A stretch of DNA of 37,729 bases from the NCBI GenBank assembly GCA_022709905.1, contig JAKLHY010000046.1:1-37729 (forward strand), written 5' to 3'. A program made the translations under genes and the position numbers. The notes below the pieces were generated by a model. The model was given only the letters and a program-made list of their open reading frames with translations, had not been told where the DNA came from and searched no databases. How positions within the stretch are numbered: position 1 is the first letter of the stretch; each line of letters opens with the position of its first letter. Below are positions 18,426 to 26,273 of the stretch, in pieces. This DNA comes from Verrucomicrobiota bacterium. GTDB taxonomy: Bacteria; Verrucomicrobiota; Verrucomicrobiia; Limisphaerales; UBA1319.

Positions 18426-18533
18426 AAAAAAAAGGCCAGGGTGACCACGGCAAATGTGGAGCAGACTGCCGTTGCTGCATTCCTGCCCTGGCGGGGTTCG
18501 TAAGTCCACAGTCCATGGGCCCTGGCAAATTCG
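18426..18533 (-). ncRNA. ffs: 4.5S signal recognition particle RNA (small bacterial type)
   Basis: On the minus strand the core GCCAGGGCAGGAATGCAGCA matches the conserved SRP RNA domain IV: a GGAA tetraloop closed by CA/TG, plus the asymmetric loop with AGCA. The flanks fold into one long hairpin: GCCAGGG (18526-18520) pairs with CCCTGGC (18441-18435), CCATGG pairs with CCGTGG, and TGTGGA pairs with TCCACA. A run of eight T on the minus strand (18433-18426) follows the stem and would terminate transcription. The length of about 100 bases and the lack of an Alu domain fit the 4.5S class. The RNA binds Ffh and targets membrane and secreted proteins to the Sec translocon. The position just before dnaX on the same strand matches the scr-dnaX order of Bacillus. 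Confidence 0.93.
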
Positions 18534-18539
18534 TCCGCC

Positions 18540-18569
18540 CATTAAGCCGCAGGGCGTCTCCGGCATCAA
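18540..18569 (-). promoter_or_regulatory. Possible sigma70-type promoter for the SRP RNA
   Basis: On the minus strand TTGATG (18569-18564) and TTAATG (18545-18540) are separated by 18 bases. They would place transcription start near 18533, just before the SRP RNA stem. The -35 is good and the -10 only fair, so this is a plausible rather than firm assignment. Confidence 0.4.
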
Positions 18570-18697
18570 GCAGAAATCAACTGACGATGTTTTCCACCCT
18601 CCCGCGAAAGCGACGGTTCGAGCCTCACCTCGCTGAGCCAAGCGGCTGCGCAGTCCGGGTTGAATTCACTTGATGGGCTCGCAACAAAAACGTCCGC

Positions 18698-20569
18698 TCA
18701 AGGACTCCAGTCCCGCAAGGTGAATTCTCCCTCCCATTCGGTCTGATAGCCGCGGGCGTGCGTCACAAAGGACGATCTCAGCGCGATCCGGTCCCCCGTC
18801 TTGAAATTGGCCTGTCCCAACTGAGCGGCCGTCAACTCCATGACGGCAATAGAGCGGACGGTCAGATCAATGCCTGAAAGACCCTCGATCCGCACATCCG
18901 ACCGGCTAGGGATCGGTTCGCGCCCGGATCCGAGGCGAACGCGAACTGGATCACAATCCTTGATCTGGACAACCCAAGACGCGTGGTCTTCCTTGGGGAC
19001 GTAATCCTCCCGGTAAAAAGTGTTTTCGTTGACATCCAAGGCATACAACCCGAAGTAGAGGGCCTGAGGTTTCCAGCACACAAACAAGTCGGCCAGGGGA
19101 AAACTCGAGACCGGCTTCACAAAACCGTGTTCCCGATCCCAGTGTTTTAGAGCCAGGGTCGGTTTGAAATCGACAAAGGGATCGAGCGGGGCAGGGGGGA
19201 TGCCGGCGGTTGCGTCCGGACGGTTTTGATTCGGCTCGAGTTTTCGCTGGGTGGCTCCAAAGGAGGCGAAGGCGGATGTCAGCTCCTCATAAGCTTTGTC
19301 TTGGGTATCGACCAGGCCGAAATTGAAGTTTTCGCCATCTTCGCGCCCAAACCGGGGTTCGTCGAAGAACTGAAACCAGTCGGCTCCGACCACGCAGGGT
19401 GTGCGGACCAGATCGGTGAGGGTGCGGCGCATGGCGATAGCGCGTTCGGCTTGAGTGGAGGCCACGGGAAAGACTCCCTGGTTGTTCCGGTTGCCGCTTC
19501 GGTTTTCCTGGGCGGCCATGTAAAACTCACTGACAAAAATCGGTTTGCCCGTCAGTTGATGCAGCGTCTCCAGGTAGAAGCGCACAAAACCGCCATCGTT
19601 CCAACTCGCATTAAGATTGCTCGAAATGGCGTCCACCCAGCGACCGGCGGCCCGGGCGACTTCCGGATAATAAAAAGACTGATAACGATCACCCAGGATG
19701 AGCGCGCGCCGATCGTATTTTCGAATGATTTGGTGGGCGAGTTGATAATAACGATCGGCCATCAGACCGAGGAATTGCCGCATCACTCGGAGCCCTGCGC
19801 CGCCCGGTTTCAGATAGAGCATCCCGCCCCGGCGCAATTCGCGCCAGCTGGCCGCGTTCTCCGGCTGGAAATCCCGGCACAAGGCTTGCCAATCCTCGTG
19901 GTATGTTTCCAGCAGCAGGGCAATCAGCCTTTGCCGCTGACCGCTGGACGGCGCGTGATCGAGCGTCATTTTCCACAGGGCGGCGTTCCACCAGCCCATT
20001 TCATTGTCCGAATAATACCCGAGTAACCTCGGGTCATCGCGAATGACCAGGATCTGCTCGCGGGCGACCTTGTCCATGCGAGCGATGACCTTTGGATTCC
20101 ACATGTCCCACCAGGGAGCCCCGGCAGTCGAGCCCATGTGGAGCACGGGTGTCAGCCACAAGGTTTGCTCGCCCGATTTTCGCAAAGTATCAAAATCACT
20201 CCAGCCCCCAATGGTCGTAAATCCCCAGGCCTTGAGTCGACGCAAGGTTGCGTCCGCCCATTCGGCTGAAGTCGAGTAATGTTCCCCGGCACAGTAACCG
20301 GGATTTTCAGGGTCCAGGGATTCCCGAGATACTCCAGGGGTTATCACACTCACTCCCAAAGAAAAGAAGGGTTTTCGATCCGGAGAGATCAGGCGCCACC
20401 CCGAGGGATCTTGCCGGAGTGAAACCGGCTCGGCAGCCGGGGGCGCGGGCAGGTTGCCCGACTTCGAACGGTGTGAATGCCGGGATTGGGCGGCGGCATT
20501 CAAGGCCACAGCCAACAGCCCAATGAGGAAGAGGCATGCCATGCGCTGACTGGGCAGAGGAGCGGCCAT
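18698..20569 (-). CDS. Exported agarase-like glycoside hydrolase with CBM9-like C-terminal domain
   Basis: About 623 residues from ATG 20569, which gives the signal peptide MAAPLPSQRMACLFLIGLLA then VALNAAAQS. A GTG at 20617 would only lengthen the N-terminus. The central domain looks like a clan GH-A TIM barrel related to beta-agarases (GH50-like). The putative acid/base Glu is in LLGYYSDNEMGWW (about residue 188) and the putative nucleophile Glu in IFVSEFYMA (about 348). The last 150 residues resemble a CBM9/DOMON-like sugar-binding fold (ADLFVCWKPQALYFGLYALD). The substrate is probably a galactose-containing polysaccharide, but the exact family and bond cannot be fixed by eye. It acts outside the cytoplasm. 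It lies upstream of ffs on the same strand and divergent from the helicase gene. Confidence 0.75.
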   Translation of the reverse strand: MAAPLPSQRMACLFLIGLLAVALNAAAQSRHSHRSKSGNLPAPPAAEPVSLRQDPSGWRLISPDRKPFFSLGVSVITPGVSRESLDPENPGYCAGEHYSTSAEWADATLRRLKAWGFTTIGGWSDFDTLRKSGEQTLWLTPVLHMGSTAGAPWWDMWNPKVIARMDKVAREQILVIRDDPRLLGYYSDNEMGWWNAALWKMTLDHAPSSGQRQRLIALLLETYHEDWQALCRDFQPENAASWRELRRGGMLYLKPGGAGLRVMRQFLGLMADRYYQLAHQIIRKYDRRALILGDRYQSFYYPEVARAAGRWVDAISSNLNASWNDGGFVRFYLETLHQLTGKPIFVSEFYMAAQENRSGNRNNQGVFPVASTQAERAIAMRRTLTDLVRTPCVVGADWFQFFDEPRFGREDGENFNFGLVDTQDKAYEELTSAFASFGATQRKLEPNQNRPDATAGIPPAPLDPFVDFKPTLALKHWDREHGFVKPVSSFPLADLFVCWKPQALYFGLYALDVNENTFYREDYVPKEDHASWVVQIKDCDPVRVRLGSGREPIPSRSDVRIEGLSGIDLTVRSIAVMELTAAQLGQANFKTGDRIALRSSFVTHARGYQTEWEGEFTLRDWSP

Positions 20570-20742
20570 ACGTAGGTGGACTCGAACATCCTCCAAAATC
20601 AGGTCGCCGGCGAGCACAAATATTCATGAGATTCAGCACTGGGTGTCATCGGATCGGACAACCTGTCATGCCGGTTTGGAGAGTATTTGTTCCCCTTTTC
20701 GGAGGATTTCGATTAAGGTAAGGTTGTGGGCAAGGCCATCGA

Positions 20743-22503
20743 ATGACACCTCGACTATTTTCCGAGCTTGGGCTTTCCCCCGAGCTTTTGAAAGCCGTTG
20801 ATAAACTCGGCTTTGAACAGGCTTCACCGATCCAGGCGGAGGCCATTCCGGTTCTGCTTGCCGGCCGTGACGTTGTCGGCCAATCGCAGACAGGATCCGG
20901 CAAAACGGCAGCCTTTGCCATTCCCGCCATCGAAAAATCGGACCCGCATCGGAAATCCACGCAAACGTTGATCCTCTGTCCGACTCGGGAACTCGCGGTC
21001 CAAGTCTCGGAGGAGATCCATCGTTTGGCCCTGTTCAAACGTGGCATCCATTCCTTGCCCATCTATGGCGGCCAATCGTACGAACGCCAATTCTGGGGGC
21101 TGCAGCAGGGAGCCCAAATCGTCATCGGCACGCCCGGACGTCTCATGGATCATATGCGCCGCGGCACCTTGAGCCTGGAGTCTGTTCGCATGGTGATCCT
21201 GGATGAGGCCGATGTGATGCTCGACATGGGGTTTCGCGAGGACATCGAGCTGATCCTGCGATCGGTTCCCGCCGAACGACAGACCGTATTCTTTTCGGCG
21301 ACTCTTCCCGCAGCCATTCGCGAGTTAATCAGCCGGTATTCCCGGGATCCTCTGACGGTCCAAATCCAGCAAAAAACCCTGACCGTTCCCACGGTGGACC
21401 AAGTGTATTACGAAGTCGATCGTCGGTTCAAAATCGAGCTGCTCACTCGATTGATCGACATCCACGACCTCAAGCTCGGCATCATTTTCTGCAACACCAA
21501 GCGAATGGTCGACGACCTGGCGGATCACCTGGAAGCCCAGGGCTACTCCGCCGACCGGCTCCATGGCGATATGAGCCAGGCTATGCGCGACCGGGTGATG
21601 AACAAATTCCGAAAGTCCGGCCTCGAATTCCTGGTCGCGACCGATGTCGCCGCCCGGGGCATCGACGTGGACGACATTCAAGTCGTTTTCAATTATGACC
21701 TGCCTTATGACGTTGAAGATTATGTGCATCGCATCGGACGCACTGGACGCGCCGGGCGAAGCGGACGAGCCATCACCTTCGTGGCCGGTCGTGAGATTTT
21801 CCAAATCCGGAACATCGAGCGCTTTGCCAACATCCGGATCCACCGCGCGCGTATTCCCACAACCGGCGAAGTTGAAGAAGCCCGGACCCACCTCGTTATC
21901 GACCGTTTGCGCTCGGTCCTGAAAAAGGGAGATTACCCCAGACAGGATCATCTTCTTGAACGGTTGCTGGAGGAAGGCTACAGCTCCACCGATATCGCCT
22001 CCGCCCTTCTGCATCAACTCCAGGGCGGCGATAGCCCGGACACAGGACGCCCCAAGCGTGATTCCTCCCCTACGCGTCAGGAACGGGAATTCCATCAGCC
22101 CGTCCATAACCCGGAACCGCCCCGTTTACCCCCTCCACCGCGGGCGCGCGCCCCGAAGAAAGCTCCCGAAGCGCCGGCCGAACTCGACAAAGCCCCCGAA
22201 TGGGTCCGCCGAAAAACCGGCGCCAGCCCACGTTCCACCCTTCCGCCTTGGCATCGCGACGATTCCGAGATTGAACAAACCCGGCTTTGGGTCAATGCCG
22301 GCGCCGAGATGGGAATCCAGGCCGGTGATGTGGTTGGCGCCATCTTGGGTGAAACCGGTTTGCCCGCCGGGACCGTCGGCACGGTGGATATCCGGGAACG
22401 CCATCTTTTCGTCGATGTCGCCACCGAACATGCCGAAACCATTTTGGCCAAGCTTCGCCACATCCGGCTCAAGGGACACCGTCTGAAAGCCAAGGTGGCT
22501 TAG
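20743..22503 (+). CDS. deaD: DEAD-box ATP-dependent RNA helicase with DbpA-type RNA-binding domain
   Basis: 586 residues. Motifs in order: Q-motif (GFEQASPIQAEAIP), Walker A SQTGSGKT at about 47-54, PTRELA, DEAD in ILDEADVMLDMG at about 152, SAT, and HRIGRTGRAGRSGRA at about 329-343. A Pro/Arg-rich linker follows at about 440-500, and the final 75 residues (TRLWVNAGAEMGIQAGDVVG onward) match the DbpA/CsdA RNA-binding domain. CsdA/DeaD-type helicases unwind RNA in ribosome assembly, mRNA decay and cold adaptation. The ATG at 20743 has an AAGG ribosome site about 9 bases upstream. The stop overlaps the convergent next gene by 4 bases. The symbol is given by family; DbpA-like or CshA-like roles are alternatives. 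Confidence 0.92.
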   Translation: MTPRLFSELGLSPELLKAVDKLGFEQASPIQAEAIPVLLAGRDVVGQSQTGSGKTAAFAIPAIEKSDPHRKSTQTLILCPTRELAVQVSEEIHRLALFKRGIHSLPIYGGQSYERQFWGLQQGAQIVIGTPGRLMDHMRRGTLSLESVRMVILDEADVMLDMGFREDIELILRSVPAERQTVFFSATLPAAIRELISRYSRDPLTVQIQQKTLTVPTVDQVYYEVDRRFKIELLTRLIDIHDLKLGIIFCNTKRMVDDLADHLEAQGYSADRLHGDMSQAMRDRVMNKFRKSGLEFLVATDVAARGIDVDDIQVVFNYDLPYDVEDYVHRIGRTGRAGRSGRAITFVAGREIFQIRNIERFANIRIHRARIPTTGEVEEARTHLVIDRLRSVLKKGDYPRQDHLLERLLEEGYSSTDIASALLHQLQGGDSPDTGRPKRDSSPTRQEREFHQPVHNPEPPRLPPPPRARAPKKAPEAPAELDKAPEWVRRKTGASPRSTLPPWHRDDSEIEQTRLWVNAGAEMGIQAGDVVGAILGETGLPAGTVGTVDIRERHLFVDVATEHAETILAKLRHIRLKGHRLKAKVA

Positions 22504-23177
22504 CGGGTCTGCCCCTTGCCTCGCAGCACCTTGATGGGCTCAGGCGTTTTATAGTGACGCTTGAGACCCGCTTCCGTCAGGAGGCCGGCCGGCACGCGAG
22601 CGATGAACTCTGGAAAACACTTTTCCACCCGGTCGCGCTGCAATTTCTGGCCCGTCTTGGATGCCCAGAAGTCCTCCTGGATTCTATCCAGCGCCACGGA
22701 CGCTTCTTCAGGCGACAGGTTCTCATGCTTGCCCAGGACCCAGACCAATTCCGGATCCCCAGGCAGACTCACGGGAAACGGCGCAAACTTCACGGCCGAT
22801 TCCGGTTCGTCCTCAGCATCGGTTTTGGCGTTGGGATTGACCTGGATTTCGCCCGTGAGCCGATGACCGTCGTTCAAAGCAAGCTCGACCATCACGGTTT
22901 TTTCCTTGCGGTTAGGCCGGACTGTGACGTCTCCATCCGCAAACGATGTGGCGAGTTGAGTGCGAACCTCGTCCAGGCTTTTCGGTTCGAGGTCGCGCAG
23001 GGCACACTTATGGCAGTACTTTTCAAAGGCCTTGATACGGGCCTTGGCCTTCAATTCGGTCTCAATGGCCGAATATATCCGTCCGGCCAGATTGGGATCC
23101 GTGGTGGCTTTGGGCAAAACCTGCTTCAACAAGTCCAGCAGCTGCGCTTCGGGCGCTTTTGACGTTTCTTTTTTCAT
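22500..23177 (-). CDS. Conserved-looking protein of unknown function
   Basis: About 225 residues from ATG 23177 (MKKETSKAPEAQLLDLLKQV). The longer open frame to 23384 has atypical composition and runs through the hairpin at 23329-23352, so the shorter start is preferred. The protein is charged, has no signal peptide or membrane segment, and is probably cytoplasmic. A CHKC motif lies in YCHKCALRDLEPKS (about 57-70), one isolated Cys pair that is not enough for a metal site on its own. The C-terminal half has FPVSLPGDPELVWVLGKHEN and EDFWASKTGQKLQ, with no family I recognise. It is convergent with deaD (4-base overlap) and lies downstream of the two-LamG gene on the same strand, separated by a hairpin. 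Confidence 0.7.
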   Translation of the reverse strand: MKKETSKAPEAQLLDLLKQVLPKATTDPNLAGRIYSAIETELKAKARIKAFEKYCHKCALRDLEPKSLDEVRTQLATSFADGDVTVRPNRKEKTVMVELALNDGHRLTGEIQVNPNAKTDAEDEPESAVKFAPFPVSLPGDPELVWVLGKHENLSPEEASVALDRIQEDFWASKTGQKLQRDRVEKCFPEFIARVPAGLLTEAGLKRHYKTPEPIKVLRGKGQTR

Positions 23178-23328
23178 GGTAAAAACAAGGCGCTCGTTGT
23201 GCCAGAACCCCAACGCCAGCACAACCTTTTTTACCAGCCTGCCGCCGATGGTTTTTGACGAGGCCAGAGACCAGATTCCCAATCGCGACCGGGAATTGTG
23301 AGGCTGTCTTCCGAGCCCTCCAATGCAA

Positions 23329-23352
23329 CAAGGGAGCCATCCGGCTCCCTTG
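23329..23352 (-). terminator. Strong hairpin downstream of the LamG gene
   Basis: CAAGGGAGCC (23329-23338) and GGCTCCCTTG (23343-23352) are perfect 10-bp inverse complements with a 4-base loop. The hairpin lies 95 bases past the LamG gene stop (minus strand) and before the unknown gene. The following T content is poor, so it could terminate weakly or act as an RNA-stabilising end. Confidence 0.55.
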
Positions 23353-23446
23353 TGCAGATCTGCTTGGGCGAAACACCCCTCCACTTATCCCGTGGACGAT
23401 GAGGACAGCCGAAGGATTTCGTTTCGCTCCGCGCTTTCGAAAACGC

Positions 23447-25066
23447 CTAAGGCTTATACAGCCGATAGAAGGTCTTTTGGCCTGTCGTTGGCAGGACAAC
23501 AAAGAAGCTGCCTTCGCCGGTAAGCGGCGTGTTGGTCACGGCCGTCCAAACCCGCGGTTCATTCAAGTCCGTGCTTTGCTGCAGATTGTAGCCCGACGGA
23601 ACGGTGGGCCAGGAGATCTTGACGGTCGACTCGATGGTCAGGCTGGGCGCGCCCGGTTGGACGCCGGGAACCGGCCACCAATCCATCTGGTCGGGAGTCA
23701 GGACGCCTTTGGTGACGCGAAAGCGATCCATCGATCCGACGAACTGCAGACCGCCCCCCGGTTCGGAACCCAGTTGCATATTGGTGTCGGTGCGGGTGAA
23801 GATGACCCCCTGGGTGTAGGGAACGGTGTCAGCCAGGCTGCCGTCCACATAGAATCGAAAAGCCACACCGAATTCATGGACTACAGCAATGTGATGCCAG
23901 CCTCCATCATCCGGGATGATGGCATTTGAATCCTGGTCCACAATGCCCAACGCCGTCAAAAACACATGCCGGTTTTGGGTGACCGAGAAGGAGAGCGCTC
24001 CGCCAGGGGCGTTATTCCAGAAAAGGACCGATCGGGTGCCCGGTTGGTCGGCAGACTGATATTTTACCCAGGTTTCCAGGGTGAAGGAGGAGTTCTCCTG
24101 GTCAAATCCCACCAGAGAGGAGGGATCAGGAATGATGGCATGTTGCCCGCGTCCGAACTTGAGGGAAAAGTCGCCGGCCTGTCCGGAGGGCGTGTCGCTG
24201 CTGAACATCCCTTTGTTCAGGTTTTCCTGGTAAGTGTTATAGCTGATCGCGGGCCGGTCGGTGGATGCCGCATTTTTGAAGGGCAAGGCAGTTTCGTTGA
24301 AGTTGTAGGCCACGAGCGTGCTGGCCCGAATTGCTTTCGGCGTATCGGCGACTGAGTCCAGCTGGTCCAAGGTCAAGGCTTCGTTGTGAATGCGGGCGCG
24401 ATCGAGGGTCGCCAGAATCGGGGTGGCCAATCCTTCGGAGCCAATCCCCAGGATGTTGTTCTGCAGAGCTCGCATGCCTCGGGTCTCCGCGACGAAGACC
24501 TCATTCCCGCCGTCCAGGAAGAAGGTCACTCCGACCCCGGGATTCCAGACGATAGCCACATGGTGCCATTCGTCATAGGTCAAGGTCATCCCGCTGAAAA
24601 TATCCACGACACCAAACAACGTGAAAATCAGCTCATCGTTGTGGAGTCCCAGTTTGTAAGCGCCCCCGTAGGCCATGATCCCGTGCCATTCATAAGTGTC
24701 TGCCGGATCCACCTTGACCCAGGCTTCCATCGTGAATTGATTGGTTCGAATGTCCAGGATTGGATTGACGCTGTCGTCAACAACCAAAAATCCGGTCCCG
24801 TTCATCTTGGCCGCCGTATCGCCGCTCTTGCCCGATGGCGAGTCGGCGACAATGGTGGGTTCATTGGCGGGATCAATGGGATCCCCCAAGGTGCCCACCA
24901 GACCGTTCACTTGACTGGAGATGGTCGTGCCAGTGCCCTCGTTAAATCCCAACTGCAGCAGGGTCGTCTGCGCAAAGAGGGTGTTGGCTGCCACCAGCAC
25001 GCCGGCCAATAACAAAGCCGGACGCGCCGCATAACATGCTTGTTTGAGTATGGTTGATTTCTTCAT
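23447..25066 (-). CDS. Exported protein with two LamG/concanavalin A-like domains
   Basis: About 539 residues from ATG 25066, which gives the signal peptide MKKSTILKQACYAARPALLL then AGVLVAANTLFAQ. The first LamG-like jelly roll at about 35-215 contains FTMEAWVKVDP and YDEWHHVAIVWN; the second at about 275-450 contains SFTLETWVKYQ and GGWHHIAVVHEFG. Such domains bind glycans or proteins at the cell surface. The last 70 residues form a beta-rich module with YNLQQSTDLNE, VWTAVTN and a final FYRLYKP, similar to the ends of the giant proteins at 2373-14032. The gene is divergent from the DUF6807 gene, about 195 bases apart. No catalytic residues are recognised, so a binding role is preferred. Confidence 0.85.
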   Translation of the reverse strand: MKKSTILKQACYAARPALLLAGVLVAANTLFAQTTLLQLGFNEGTGTTISSQVNGLVGTLGDPIDPANEPTIVADSPSGKSGDTAAKMNGTGFLVVDDSVNPILDIRTNQFTMEAWVKVDPADTYEWHGIMAYGGAYKLGLHNDELIFTLFGVVDIFSGMTLTYDEWHHVAIVWNPGVGVTFFLDGGNEVFVAETRGMRALQNNILGIGSEGLATPILATLDRARIHNEALTLDQLDSVADTPKAIRASTLVAYNFNETALPFKNAASTDRPAISYNTYQENLNKGMFSSDTPSGQAGDFSLKFGRGQHAIIPDPSSLVGFDQENSSFTLETWVKYQSADQPGTRSVLFWNNAPGGALSFSVTQNRHVFLTALGIVDQDSNAIIPDDGGWHHIAVVHEFGVAFRFYVDGSLADTVPYTQGVIFTRTDTNMQLGSEPGGGLQFVGSMDRFRVTKGVLTPDQMDWWPVPGVQPGAPSLTIESTVKISWPTVPSGYNLQQSTDLNEPRVWTAVTNTPLTGEGSFFVVLPTTGQKTFYRLYKP

Positions 25067-25260
25067 AGTTAGTTGTCGGATTATTGGCGTTGGTAATCCC
25101 AATGTAACCAGGGATTTCCGAGGATCAACCTCAAAATGCCGATCGAGGTGGCCTCGAGTCAAAAACCGGTCGTTTTGCTGGCATCGCCGCGATCGAATGA
25201 TTGATCCCTGGCGATGGAATAACGTTGACGCGTTTTCACTCCTGCCCTTATTTTGGAGCC

Positions 25261-26229
25261 ATGTCCACAGCTGATTTTGCGCGAATCCGTTCGTTTTCCG
25301 CAGCGGCTTTTCTCATCGGTGTGTTCCTGTTCAACGCCGGTTTTTCATCGAGGGCCGCTGTGGAAATCAAAGACCAGGGAGCGAGCCTCCGGATTGAAAT
25401 CGATGGCCAGCTCTTCACGGAGTATCATTATCAAAACGTCCCCCGGCCTTATTTCTATCCCGTCCTGGGTCCTGGAAGCCTGGCCATGACACGGAATTGG
25501 CCGATGAAAGTGGTTCCCGACGAGGAACAGGACCATCCCCATCATAAGTCCCTTTGGTTCACGCATGGGAGCGTCAACGGGGTGGATTTCTGGTCCGATG
25601 GCGCCAACAAGGGTAGAATCGTCCATGATGCGTTCGTCGCGGTTCAATCGGGACCGGAAGCGGGTCTGATCCATCAGAAAGTCAAATGGATCACCGCCGA
25701 GGGCAAACTCCTGTTGAACGAGGATCGGATCCTCCGAATTCAGCCGCGTTCGGCCCATCGGTTTCTGGATTGGGAGTTTACCCTGATCCCAGTTGATGGC
25801 GATGTCGTGCTCGGAGACACCAAGGAAGGATCGATGGCCATTCGACTGGCCGAGACAATGCGCCTGAAAGGCAAAGTGGGCAAGGGGCATATAGTTAATA
25901 GCCGAGGGGTGCGTGACGGAGACACCTGGGGAAAGCGGGCCGAGTGGTGCGACTATTACGGTCCTGTCAATGGCCAGGTGGTGGGAGTGGCCATTTTTGA
26001 TCATCCCGGGAACCCGCGACATCCGACCTGGTGGCATGTGCGCGATTACGGATTGTTTGCCGCCAATCCCTTCGGAATCCACGATTTTGAGAAGAAGCCC
26101 GCCGGCACGGGAGATCTGACGATCAAAGCCGGAGAGCGCGTGACGTTCCGCTACCGTTTCTATTTTCATCAGGGAGATGAAAAAGAGGGACAGGTGGAGC
26201 GGCAATACCGTGAGTATGTTAACAAATAA
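25261..26229 (+). CDS. Exported DUF6807 (PmoA-like) family protein
   Basis: About 322 residues from ATG 25261, which has a GGAG ribosome site (TTTTGGAGCC) and starts a signal peptide (RIRSFSAAAFLIGVFLFNAG then FSSRAA). A start at 25201 would lack both. Family signatures include QNVPRPYFYPVLGPG, DHPHHKSLWFTHGSVNGVDF and WWHVRDYGLFAANPFG. The family was once named after methane oxygenase PmoA, but it is widespread in Planctomycetes, Verrucomicrobia and Bacteroidetes beside sugar-processing genes and is not a methane enzyme. A beta-sandwich with clustered His residues suggests carbohydrate binding or epimerase/lyase-like chemistry; the function is not established. The next gene starts 44 bases later and is probably co-transcribed. 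Confidence 0.85.
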   Translation: MSTADFARIRSFSAAAFLIGVFLFNAGFSSRAAVEIKDQGASLRIEIDGQLFTEYHYQNVPRPYFYPVLGPGSLAMTRNWPMKVVPDEEQDHPHHKSLWFTHGSVNGVDFWSDGANKGRIVHDAFVAVQSGPEAGLIHQKVKWITAEGKLLLNEDRILRIQPRSAHRFLDWEFTLIPVDGDVVLGDTKEGSMAIRLAETMRLKGKVGKGHIVNSRGVRDGDTWGKRAEWCDYYGPVNGQVVGVAIFDHPGNPRHPTWWHVRDYGLFAANPFGIHDFEKKPAGTGDLTIKAGERVTFRYRFYFHQGDEKEGQVERQYREYVNK

Positions 26230-26273
26230 GGGGTTCCCGCCCAATAAACGATCCAACCCAAAACAAACCAGCT

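Noticed and set aside
18376..18697. Short open frames around the SRP RNA
   Set aside because: The strand-specific hairpin, GGAA loop and T-run fit SRP RNA; the frames have no coding signal.
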